A stretch of DNA of 8,410 bases, from contig JAITCS010000074.1 in the NCBI GenBank assembly GCA_031282935.1, positions 1 through 8,410 on the forward strand. Reading direction: 5' to 3'. The stretch is from Cellulomonadaceae bacterium. GTDB taxonomy: Bacteria; Actinomycetota; Actinomycetes; Actinomycetales; Cellulomonadaceae. The translations under genes and the position numbers were made by a program. Position 1 is the first letter of the stretch. Each line of letters begins with the position of its first letter. The notes under the pieces were generated by a model that saw only the letters and a list, made by a program, of their open reading frames with translations, did no database searches and was not told the DNA's origin. Below, in pieces: positions 1-5,502 of this stretch.

Positions 1-420
1 TCATTCACTGCGCGCGCCACGCAACTCCGGTTCAGCGCCGGGGGCAGTTACACGCTCCCAGTGATTCTCGCGCATCGCGATGTTGGCCTTTCCACCTGCC
101 CTGGGGATGACGGCTATGCGTCTTTGCCTGCCATTAGGGCGGCTGCTTCTACGGTCGCCGCGAACCTCCAAGCGACCGGGGAGTTTGGTGACGGGGTGTA
201 TGGGACCACCATCGCAACCCACGCCACCCACATGGCGCCTATTCCGATGGAGCCACCTGGGCAGGTGCGGTTGCTGGGCCCCAGAGTGCAGCTTTGGCGG
301 GTCGGTTTGCTGACGATTTCGGCACTAGCATTACTCACGGCAGCCGGTGGCTTGGCCAAAGAATATGTCACTGGGACTGGACACGATAGGCAGGGTGGTT
401 TTGGTGTGCGGCGCGAATAG
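1..420 (+). CDS. PGRP-type N-acetylmuramoyl-L-alanine amidase domain protein, C-terminal part
   Basis: The frame is open from the window edge for 139 codons to TAG at 418-420, so the 5' part is missing. Visible residues 20-50 carry the end of a peptidoglycan recognition/amidase-2 domain: AHRDVG (His25), then STCPGD (Cys33), then YASLPAIRAA. In this family the His and Cys are zinc ligands that hold the catalytic metal for cleaving the bond between N-acetylmuramic acid and L-alanine in peptidoglycan. The conserved block suggests a catalytic member, but the N-terminal ligand lies outside the window. About 50 residues later comes a hydrophobic stretch (about 101-119, VGLLTISALALLTAAGGLA) bounded by Arg100 and Lys120, then a 20-residue polar tail. 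I infer a C-terminal membrane anchor. Function is probably cell-wall hydrolysis or peptidoglycan binding outside the membrane. The family call is fairly sure; enzymatic activity is not proven. Confidence 0.8.
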   Translation, partial: SFTARATQLRFSAGGSYTLPVILAHRDVGLSTCPGDDGYASLPAIRAAASTVAANLQATGEFGDGVYGTTIATHATHMAPIPMEPPGQVRLLGPRVQLWRVGLLTISALALLTAAGGLAKEYVTGTGHDRQGGFGVRRE

Positions 421-428
421 AGTATGAT
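401..428 (+). promoter_or_regulatory. Candidate sigma-70 type promoter of the efp operon
   Basis: TATGAT at 423-428 matches a -10 box at five of six positions. TTGGTG at 401-406 is a weak -35 box, with a 16-bp spacer. Transcription would start about seven bases downstream, at roughly 435-437, which is at or next to the GTG start of efp at 437. No Shine-Dalgarno sequence precedes that GTG, which fits a leaderless message. The element lies across the stop codon of the upstream amidase gene. It was found by eye and has not been tested experimentally. Confidence 0.5.
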
Positions 429-436
429 CACCTAAC

Positions 437-997
437 GTGGCTACCTCTAACGACATCAAAAATGGGACTGTGCTAAGGATTGACGGTCAGCTCTGGACGG
501 TTATCGAATTTCAGCATGTAAAACCTGGCAAGGGCGGTGCCTTTGTGCGCACCAAAATGAAGAACGTGGTGACCGGCAAGGTGGTGGACAAAACCTACAA
601 CGCTGGAGCCAAGATCGAGACCGCTAGCGTGGATCGCCGTGACTACATGTATTCGTATGCTGATGGTGACGATTTCGTGTTCATGGACGATGACTACAAC
701 CAGATTCACATTCCGGGCGCTGTGATTGGCGACGCGAAGGACTTCCTCCTTGAAGGCAATCACGCTATGATCGCAATGAATGAGGGAACGCCACTATACG
801 TGGAACTCCCCGCTTCGGTAATACTTGAGGTGACCTACACAGAGCCGGGGCTGCAGGGCGACCGCGCTACCGGCGGCACCAAGCCTGCGACCCTGGAAAC
901 GGGCCGCGAGATTCAAGTGCCGCTGTTCTTGACTGAAGGCACCAAGATCAAAGTGGACACCCGCGACGGTTCCTACTTGGGCCGGGTCAACGAATAG
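437..997 (+). CDS. efp: Translation elongation factor P
   Basis: EF-P binds the ribosome between the P and E sites and relieves stalling at consecutive prolines. The 186-residue product has the family's usual length and three-domain layout: a KOW-like N-terminal domain (about 1-65) followed by two OB-fold domains. The tip loop carries [10 protein letters not shown], with the functional lysine at residue 32. Many bacteria modify this lysine, whereas actinobacterial EF-P is reported to work unmodified with a PGKGP loop; here the loop reads PGKGG. The C-terminal block, with GREIQVPLF and [13 protein letters not shown], is typical. GTG at 437 is chosen because the protein begins as expected there and a stop lies just upstream. 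There is no ribosome binding site, but there is a -10 box 8 bases before the GTG. The stop codon shares one base with the nusB start, so the two are probably translationally coupled. Confidence 0.97.
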   Translation: MATSNDIKNGTVLRIDGQLWTVIEFQHVKPGKGGAFVRTKMKNVVTGKVVDKTYNAGAKIETASVDRRDYMYSYADGDDFVFMDDDYNQIHIPGAVIGDAKDFLLEGNHAMIAMNEGTPLYVELPASVILEVTYTEPGLQGDRATGGTKPATLETGREIQVPLFLTEGTKIKVDTRDGSYLGRVNE

Positions 998-1461
998 TGT
1001 CTAGGCCCCCGCAAGGTTCCCAGAAAGACGGCACCCGCCGCAAAGCTCGTCAGGCTGCCCTCGAATTACTGTTCGAGGCGCACATGCGCTCAGTTTCCCC
1101 AACAGAGCTGCTCCAAGACAGGCTTGAGCACGGCGGGAACGAGAAGGATAATCCCGAAACTCCGTACATCAGGCCGTACACCGCGCAGATTGTCACGGGG
1201 GTTACGGAAAATGTAGAACGGATTGACGAGGTGCTGTCCACCTACTCCACCAAGTGGCCGGTGGCTCGGATGCCCAACGTTGACCGAGAACTGTTGCGGA
1301 TCGGGGTGTGGGAATTGCTGTATAACCCGGAAGTTGACGAGTCGGTGGCAGTGGACGAGGCCGTCTCCTTAGCGGCCCGGCTTTCCACTGACGATTCCCC
1401 GGCTTTTGTCAATGGGTTACTAGATAGAATTGCCAAACTAAAGCCAATGTTGGTGGAGTAA
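997..1461 (+). CDS. nusB: Transcription antitermination factor NusB
   Basis: NusB is an all-helical RNA-binding protein. With NusE (ribosomal protein S10) it recognises boxA RNA and supports antitermination on ribosomal RNA operons. The product has 154 residues. Family features include the basic N-terminal helix with RRKARQAALELLFEA (14-28), the central block with WPVARMPNVDRELLRIGVWELL (87-108), and the C-terminal block with VDEAVSLAARLSTDDSPAFVNGLL (119-142). The sequence between about residues 40 and 58 is the variable loop. The GTG start at 997-999 overlaps the efp TAG stop (TAGTG). With no clear Shine-Dalgarno sequence there, translation probably depends on terminating efp ribosomes. The gene ends one base before pyrR, and its last codons supply the pyrR ribosome binding site. 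The efp-nusB-pyrR order is common in actinobacteria. Confidence 0.95.
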   Translation: MSRPPQGSQKDGTRRKARQAALELLFEAHMRSVSPTELLQDRLEHGGNEKDNPETPYIRPYTAQIVTGVTENVERIDEVLSTYSTKWPVARMPNVDRELLRIGVWELLYNPEVDESVAVDEAVSLAARLSTDDSPAFVNGLLDRIAKLKPMLVE

Positions 1462-1462
1462 A

Positions 1463-1999
1463 ATGGAAAACATTGACATCAACCAAGCCATTTCACTAAT
1501 GGCCGCAGAAATTCTGGCGGCAACCCCTCAGGTGAACGACATCGTCATTCTCGGTATTCCAAAAAGGGGCGTACCGCTGGCAAGTCGGCTTGCCGCCTCG
1601 CTCCATGCCAAAGCGCCCGGATTCAATCCAGGCGAGGCCATCGGGCAACTCGACATCACGATGTATCGTGACGACCTGAACCGGCAGCCCACCCGGGCAG
1701 TTGGCAAAACCGAAACACCTAAAATTGACGGCAAAACTGTCATCCTGGTGGATGATGTCTTGGCTTCGGGGCGCACGGTGCGGGCGGCCCTAGACGCGCT
1801 CTACGACCTCGGGCGCCCGGCAGTGGTTCGCCTCGCGGTGCTCGTTGACCGGGAAGTAAGGGAGCTGCCTATCGCTGCCGACTTTGTGGCGATAGCGCTG
1901 CCAACGCCGGATAATCAACGAGTGAGTGTCCGTTTAGTAGAAACGGATGGTTCCGATGACATTATCATTAGTCCGGCTGCGCAGGCCACGAGCGGATAG
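1463..1999 (+). CDS. pyrR: PyrR-family protein: uracil phosphoribosyltransferase / pyr regulator
   Basis: PyrR converts uracil and PRPP to UMP and, in classical cases, binds pyr mRNA to repress the pathway when UMP is high. The 178-residue product matches the family in length. It has LGIPKRGVPLASRLA (30-44), LDITMYRDDL (63-72), the PRPP-binding motif VILVDDVLASGRTVRAAL (93-110) and LVDREVRELPI (127-137), so the phosphoribosyltransferase core looks intact. The usual LVDRGHRELPIRADYVGKNxPT block is altered: GH becomes EV, the second Arg becomes Ala138 and GK becomes Ala143-Ile144. The N-terminal TRIAHE-like motif reads SLMAAE. These sites matter for RNA binding in Bacillus PyrR, so RNA-based control is doubtful here. 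The start is ATG 1463, with GGTGGAG at 1452-1458 inside nusB. No leader or attenuator is possible in the one-base gap. pyrB follows 12 bases after the stop. Confidence 0.9.
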   Translation: MENIDINQAISLMAAEILAATPQVNDIVILGIPKRGVPLASRLAASLHAKAPGFNPGEAIGQLDITMYRDDLNRQPTRAVGKTETPKIDGKTVILVDDVLASGRTVRAALDALYDLGRPAVVRLAVLVDREVRELPIAADFVAIALPTPDNQRVSVRLVETDGSDDIIISPAAQATSG

Positions 2000-2011
2000 C
2001 AGGTAAACCCA

Positions 2012-2995
2012 ATGCAGCACCTTCTTTCTACCGCCGAATTATCTCGCGCTGATGCGATTGACATTCTTGATACCGCTGCGCAAATGGCCGCCACGCAAGA
2101 ACGGGAAATAAAGAAACTCCCGACCTTGCGGGGGCGCACCGTAGTTAATCTGTTTTTTGAGGATTCCACCAGAACCCGAATTTCGTTTGAAACAGCCGCA
2201 AAACGTTTATCTGCCGACGTGATCAACTTCAGCGCCAAGGGTTCCAGCGCGTCGAAAGGGGAGTCCCTCAAAGACACGGCGCTCACCTTGAACGCGATGG
2301 GCGCAGACGCCGTAGTGGTGAGGTCGGCAGCCTCTGGGGCCGCCCACCAGTTGGCTCATTCGGGGTGGCTCACCGGCAGCAGTTTTTACGGCTCCGACCA
2401 TCCTGGGGTCGCCATCCTGAACGCCGGGGATGGCACTCATCAGCACCCCACCCAAGCTCTGCTTGACGCGTACACGATGCGCAGGCATCTGGTTGGCCCC
2501 GACGCGTTGGGGCAGGGCCTGGACGGGTTGAAGGTGGCCATCGTGGGCGATGTACTCCACTCTCGCGTGGCCAGGTCGAACGTTTGGCTGCTCAAGACTC
2601 TCGGAGCTGACGTAACTTTGGTGGCCCCGCCCACCCTGCTGCCCGTGGGCGCCGAAACTTGGCCCGCCAAACTCAGTTACGATCTGGACGCCACACTCGC
2701 AGCGAAACCGGACGCGGTGATGATGCTGCGGGTGCAGCGCGAGCGCATGGGCGGCGGCTCAAGTGCGTTTTTGCCGAGCGCGCAGGAATACACTCGGCTG
2801 TACGGTCTGGATCGCAAACGCCTGGAAGTGCTGCCCAAGCACGGAATAGTTTTGCACCCCGGCCCCATGAACCGTGGACTTGAGATAAGCGCCGAAGCCG
2901 CCGATTCTCCGCAATCTGTAATCGTTGAGCAAGTAGCAAACGGGGTCGCGGTAAGAATGGCTGCCCTATACCTACTTTTGGCTGGCAAGGAGTGA
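2012..2995 (+). CDS. pyrB: Aspartate carbamoyltransferase catalytic chain
   Basis: This enzyme joins carbamoyl phosphate and L-aspartate to form carbamoyl aspartate, the committed step of pyrimidine synthesis. The 327-residue product shows [13 protein letters not shown] (48-60; STRTR binds the phosphate of carbamoyl phosphate), the active-site loop with [11 protein letters not shown] (76-86), [10 protein letters not shown] (145-154), LRVQRERM (239-246) and [12 protein letters not shown] (282-293). Between SGWL and the NAGDGTH block (about residues 121-133) there is an extra glycine- and serine-rich stretch, [12 protein letters not shown], that I do not recall in related enzymes. No regulatory chain (pyrI) is present, as is usual for actinobacteria. 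The start is ATG 2012 with AGCAGG at 1998-2003. The last codons carry the AAGGAG that serves pyrC. Confidence 0.97.
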   Translation: MQHLLSTAELSRADAIDILDTAAQMAATQEREIKKLPTLRGRTVVNLFFEDSTRTRISFETAAKRLSADVINFSAKGSSASKGESLKDTALTLNAMGADAVVVRSAASGAAHQLAHSGWLTGSSFYGSDHPGVAILNAGDGTHQHPTQALLDAYTMRRHLVGPDALGQGLDGLKVAIVGDVLHSRVARSNVWLLKTLGADVTLVAPPTLLPVGAETWPAKLSYDLDATLAAKPDAVMMLRVQRERMGGGSSAFLPSAQEYTRLYGLDRKRLEVLPKHGIVLHPGPMNRGLEISAEAADSPQSVIVEQVANGVAVRMAALYLLLAGKE

Positions 2996-3002
2996 AACGA
3001 GC

Positions 3003-4337
3003 ATGAGGTCCAATTCATTTCGGCTGGCGAATGTGCGCCCCTACGGTGTTGAGCCGGTAGATATCACTGTTACGAACGGTGTGATCTCAAACATTACGCC
3101 CGTAAGTCAGGAAACCGGACACCCCGGGGAACTCCCGTCGGACGACGAATTCTGGGAACTGGACGGCAAAGACCACATCCTGCTGCCCGGTTTCGTGGAT
3201 TTGCACACGCACCTGCGCGAACCGGGCCGCGAGGACGCCGAAACCGTGCTGTCCGGCTCAAAAGCGGCCGCTCTGGGCGGGTACACCGCCGTTTTTGCGA
3301 TGGCAAACACCAATCCGGTGGCGGATACCGCTGGCGTGGTCGAGCAGGTGTGGCGGCTCGGCCAAAACGCCGCCTTGGTGGATGTACACCCGGTCGGCGC
3401 AGTGACGGTAGGTTTGCGCGGGGAGCAGTTGGCCGAATTGGGGGCGATGGCAAACTCGCGCGCCAAGGTTCGCGTTTTTTCCGATGACGGGCATTGCGTT
3501 TCCGATTCGGTGGTCATGCGCCGGGCGCTCGAGTACGTCAAGGCCTTCGACGGGGTGATCGCCCAACACGCGCAGGAGCCTTCTTTGACGGTGGGCGCGC
3601 AAATGAACGAGGGGGTGGTTTCCTCCGAGCTTGGGCTGGCTGGCTGGCCCGCAGTGGCAGAGGAATCCATCATCGCCCGCGATGTTCTACTAGCCGAACA
3701 TGTGGGCTCGTGCCTGCATGTGCTCCACGTTTCCACCCGAGGCAGTGTCGAGATCATCCGCTGGGCCAAGCAGCGCGGCATCAACGTCACCGCCGAGGTC
3801 ACCCCCCATCATCTGGCCTTGACGGACGAGTCGGCGCGGGGGTACAACCCCATCTTCAAGGTGAATCCGCCGCTGCGCACCGCTGATGACGTGCGAGCGC
3901 TCCGCGAGGGTCTGGCCGATGGCACGATTGACACTGTCGGCACCGATCACGCTCCGCACCCGGTCGAGGATAAAGATTGCGAGTGGGCGTACGCCGCTTT
4001 CGGGATGACAGGTCTGGAAACCGCCCTCTCGGTGGTCGTCAAGACGATGGTCGAGCCGGGCTTGTTGACCTGGGCCGATGTGGCGCGGGTGATGTCCGTG
4101 ACTCCGGCGCGGATCGGTCGGATATCCCACGAGCAGGGCCGTCCCATCGCAGTGGGGGAGCCGGCGAATCTGGTTTTGGTTGACCCGGACGCTAAGCGCA
4201 TGATTGACCCCAGGGCGCAGGCCACCGCGTCGTCGAACACGCCTTTTGTTGGCACGGAATTGCCGGGTAAGGTGGTTGCGACGTTCTTGCGCGGTACGCC
4301 AGTTGTCTTCGATGGGGTTCTCAGCGCAACCAGTTGA
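3003..4337 (+). CDS. pyrC: Dihydroorotase (class I type)
   Basis: Dihydroorotase cyclises carbamoyl aspartate to dihydroorotate, the third step of UMP synthesis, using a metal centre of the amidohydrolase superfamily. The 444-residue product has the class I metal motif DLHTHLREPG (66-75), FSDDG (159-163; an Asp here bridges the metals in characterised class I enzymes), QHA with His189, HVLHVST (239-245), TPHH (267-270), NPPLRT (288-293) and GTDHAPH (313-319, with the catalytic Asp315). All expected ligands are visible, so it should be active. The start is ATG 3003, ten bases after AAGGAG (2987-2992) in the end of pyrB. The seven-base gap to pyrB implies one transcript. The TGA stop lies within a triple 10-bp repeat. 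In many actinobacteria carA and carB come next; here pyrF does. Confidence 0.97.
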   Translation: MRSNSFRLANVRPYGVEPVDITVTNGVISNITPVSQETGHPGELPSDDEFWELDGKDHILLPGFVDLHTHLREPGREDAETVLSGSKAAALGGYTAVFAMANTNPVADTAGVVEQVWRLGQNAALVDVHPVGAVTVGLRGEQLAELGAMANSRAKVRVFSDDGHCVSDSVVMRRALEYVKAFDGVIAQHAQEPSLTVGAQMNEGVVSSELGLAGWPAVAEESIIARDVLLAEHVGSCLHVLHVSTRGSVEIIRWAKQRGINVTAEVTPHHLALTDESARGYNPIFKVNPPLRTADDVRALREGLADGTIDTVGTDHAPHPVEDKDCEWAYAAFGMTGLETALSVVVKTMVEPGLLTWADVARVMSVTPARIGRISHEQGRPIAVGEPANLVLVDPDAKRMIDPRAQATASSNTPFVGTELPGKVVATFLRGTPVVFDGVLSATS

Positions 4338-4361
4338 CACGAGTTGACGCTAGTTGATGCG
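4332..4361 (+). repeat. Three imperfect tandem copies of a 10-bp unit at the pyrC-pyrF junction
   Basis: AGTTGACACG (4332-4341), AGTTGACGCT (4342-4351) and AGTTGATGCG (4352-4361) follow one another directly. The first six bases are identical in all three, and the last four vary. The pyrC stop TGA (4335-4337) is in the first copy. Because the unit is ten bases long, the TGA recurs at 4345 and 4355, giving a stop in each of the three forward frames. Confidence 0.9.
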
Positions 4362-4380
4362 AAGAAGCGAGAAGTCAGGA

Positions 4381-4385
4381 AAGGA
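4381..4385 (+). promoter_or_regulatory. Ribosome binding site that decides the pyrF start
   Basis: AAGGA at 4381-4385, preceded by another AGGA at 4377-4380, lies seven bases before ATG 4393. This favours 4393 over the in-frame TTG/ATG at 4354/4357, which lie inside the 10-bp repeats and have no Shine-Dalgarno sequence. Confidence 0.8.
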
Positions 4386-4392
4386 TGTCAGC

Positions 4393-5310
4393 ATGGTTCC
4401 CACGCCCTTTGGGCAGCGCCTGCGCGCCGCGATGGATGAACTAGGCCCGCTCTGCGTGGGCATTGACCCCCACCCCGGTTTGTTGCAGGCCTGGGGTTTG
4501 CCCGATGACGCGGCTGGCCTGCGAGCGTTCTCATTCGCGGTACTCGAAGCGACCGCCGGGTTGGCTGCCGCAGTCAAACCCCAAAGCGCGCTCTTTGAAC
4601 GCCACGGCGCTCGCGGGGTGGCCGTGCTAGCCGAAGTGGTGCAAAACGCCCGGGAACTAGGCACTCTGTGCATTGTGGATGCGAAACGAGGGGACATCGG
4701 CTCGACGATGGAGGGCTACGCGGACGCCTACCTGTCGGACAGTTCCGACCTGGCGGCAGACGCCGTCACCCTATCGCCATTTTTGGGTTTCGGCTCCCTC
4801 TCACCCGCGATAGACAAAGCTCGACAAACCGGGCGCGGCGTTTTCATCCTCTGCCTCACCTCAAACCCCGAGGGCGCGAGCGTGCAACATGCCATTTCCC
4901 CGGCCACGAATCAGGCCGTGGCTGCCGAGATTGCTGCTGCCGCCGCCGCCCTAAACGCCGCCGATATTGCGAATCAAGGTTGGCAAAACAAGCCCACCTC
5001 CGGCGCTGATTCGGCCCAATCCCCAGCACTTCCGTTGGGTTCGGTCGGCCTGGTGGTCGGAGCAACCATCGGTGAGGCGGCAAGGCAAACCGCCACAGAT
5101 TTGACCGCAGTACACGGGCCGTTACTCGCGCCCGGAGTGGGCGCCCAAGGGGGTGGGCCAGCGGAGTTGCGCTCGGTATTCGGCTCGGCGCGGCATAATG
5201 TCCTCGCCTCATCGTCAAGAGAAATCCTGAAAGCTGGCCCCGATGTCGCGGCCCTGCGAGCTGCCACCAACCGTAGCAGAGAAACCGTGACCGCAGCCCT
5301 CCGCGACTAA
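4393..5310 (+). CDS. pyrF: Orotidine 5'-phosphate decarboxylase (type 2 subfamily)
   Basis: The enzyme decarboxylates OMP to UMP, the last step of the pathway. From ATG 4393 it has 305 residues, as expected for the longer subfamily 2 found in actinobacteria. Visible blocks are LCVGIDPHPGLL (20-31; substrate-binding Asp), VKPQSALFERHG (61-72), the catalytic signature DAKRGDIGST (96-105, Lys98), LTSNPEG (155-161), VVGAT (221-225) and APGVGAQGG (246-254; phosphate-binding end). Between about 172 and 212 lies an alanine-rich stretch followed by a low-complexity linker (SGADSAQSPA), probably a surface loop. An in-frame extension to TTG 4354 is possible, but it begins in the repeats and has no ribosome binding site. 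pyrF follows pyrC by 55 bases and is the last pyrimidine gene of the run. The enzymes for carbamoyl phosphate (carAB), dihydroorotate oxidation (pyrD) and orotate phosphoribosylation (pyrE) must be encoded elsewhere or replaced. Confidence 0.96.
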   Translation: MVPTPFGQRLRAAMDELGPLCVGIDPHPGLLQAWGLPDDAAGLRAFSFAVLEATAGLAAAVKPQSALFERHGARGVAVLAEVVQNARELGTLCIVDAKRGDIGSTMEGYADAYLSDSSDLAADAVTLSPFLGFGSLSPAIDKARQTGRGVFILCLTSNPEGASVQHAISPATNQAVAAEIAAAAAALNAADIANQGWQNKPTSGADSAQSPALPLGSVGLVVGATIGEAARQTATDLTAVHGPLLAPGVGAQGGGPAELRSVFGSARHNVLASSSREILKAGPDVAALRAATNRSRETVTAALRD

Positions 5311-5326
5311 CCCCGTAACCCCGTAA
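5311..5326 (+). repeat. Perfect 8-bp tandem duplication directly after the pyrF stop
   Basis: CCCCGTAA occurs at 5311-5318 and again at 5319-5326, starting on the base after the pyrF TAA. It is short enough to arise by chance or slippage, but it resembles the other tandem repeats at gene junctions in this window. Confidence 0.75.
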
Positions 5327-5330
5327 TCCT

Positions 5331-5365
5331 GCCCAAAACTCAAACCTGAGAAATGGGCGTTTGAG
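5331..5365 (+). terminator. Alternative hairpins downstream of pyrF, possible terminator or switch
   Basis: Two hairpins share bases and exclude each other. Hairpin 1 pairs GCCCA (5331-5335) with TGGGC (5354-5358), then has a symmetric AAA/AAA internal loop, then pairs CTCA (5339-5342) with TGAG (5347-5350) over an AACC loop. Hairpin 2 pairs CTCAAAC (5339-5345) with GTTTGAG (5359-5365), seven perfect base pairs with a 13-base loop. No run of T follows, so neither is a canonical intrinsic terminator, although actinobacterial terminators often lack the T tract. The position, 20 bases after pyrF and before a gene that looks inserted, suits an end of the pyr transcript. The pairing is seen in the sequence; the function is inferred. 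Confidence 0.4.
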
Positions 5366-5440
5366 GGAGCGGCTAACAAGGCGATCAAAGCGAAAGCTGC
5401 ACCGACTTGCCGCTTCGACGTGCGAAAACACTAATCCAAG

Positions 5441-5446
5441 TATATT
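5441..5446 (+). promoter_or_regulatory. Possible -10 box for the secreted-protein gene
   Basis: TATATT at 5441-5446 lies about 55 bases before the start codon, in an A+T-rich pocket of the 192-bp gap. I see no good -35 element at the right distance: TTCGAC at 5414-5419 would need a 21-bp spacer. The rest of the gap (5366-5490) holds nothing else I can support. Confidence 0.25.
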
Positions 5447-5491
5447 CTGCTCCTTAAGAACAAGATTTTAGTGAGGACACGCCGAGCTCTC

Positions 5492-5496
5492 GGGAG
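5492..5496 (+). promoter_or_regulatory. Ribosome binding site that decides the start of the secreted protein
   Basis: GGGAG at 5492-5496 directly abuts ATG 5497 but is six bases from ATG 5503, the normal spacing. The second ATG is therefore the likelier start. The choice changes the protein by only two residues. Confidence 0.65.
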
Positions 5497-5502
5497 ATGA
5501 TC

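Noticed and set aside
1440..2011. PyrR-binding attenuator near pyrR or pyrB
   Set aside because: The gaps are 1 and 12 bases, and I found no match to the PyrR RNA-binding consensus or a terminator/antiterminator pair.
3107..3802. Long open frames on the - strand within pyrC, pyrF and gmk
   Set aside because: They are shadows of the coding strand: no family resemblance, no ribosome binding sites, and full overlap with clearly conserved genes.
4354..4392. Longer pyrF starting at TTG 4354 or ATG 4357
   Set aside because: The extension lies in the tandem repeats, has no ribosome binding site and adds residues not expected in the family. ATG 4393 has AAGGA at the right distance.
4668..5009. Second + strand open frame inside pyrF
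   Set aside because: It is out of frame with a well-conserved enzyme, and its product is arginine-rich and low complexity, as expected from a shadow frame.
5331..5365. H-type pseudoknot from GCCCA/TGGGC plus CTCAAAC/GTTTGAG
   Set aside because: There are no bases between the 3' strands of the two stems to cross the first stem, so the geometry is strained. Two alternative hairpins explain the same pairs better.
5497..5502. Start of the secreted protein at ATG 5497
   Set aside because: The GGGAG sequence directly abuts this ATG, leaving no spacer, whereas ATG 5503 has six bases.
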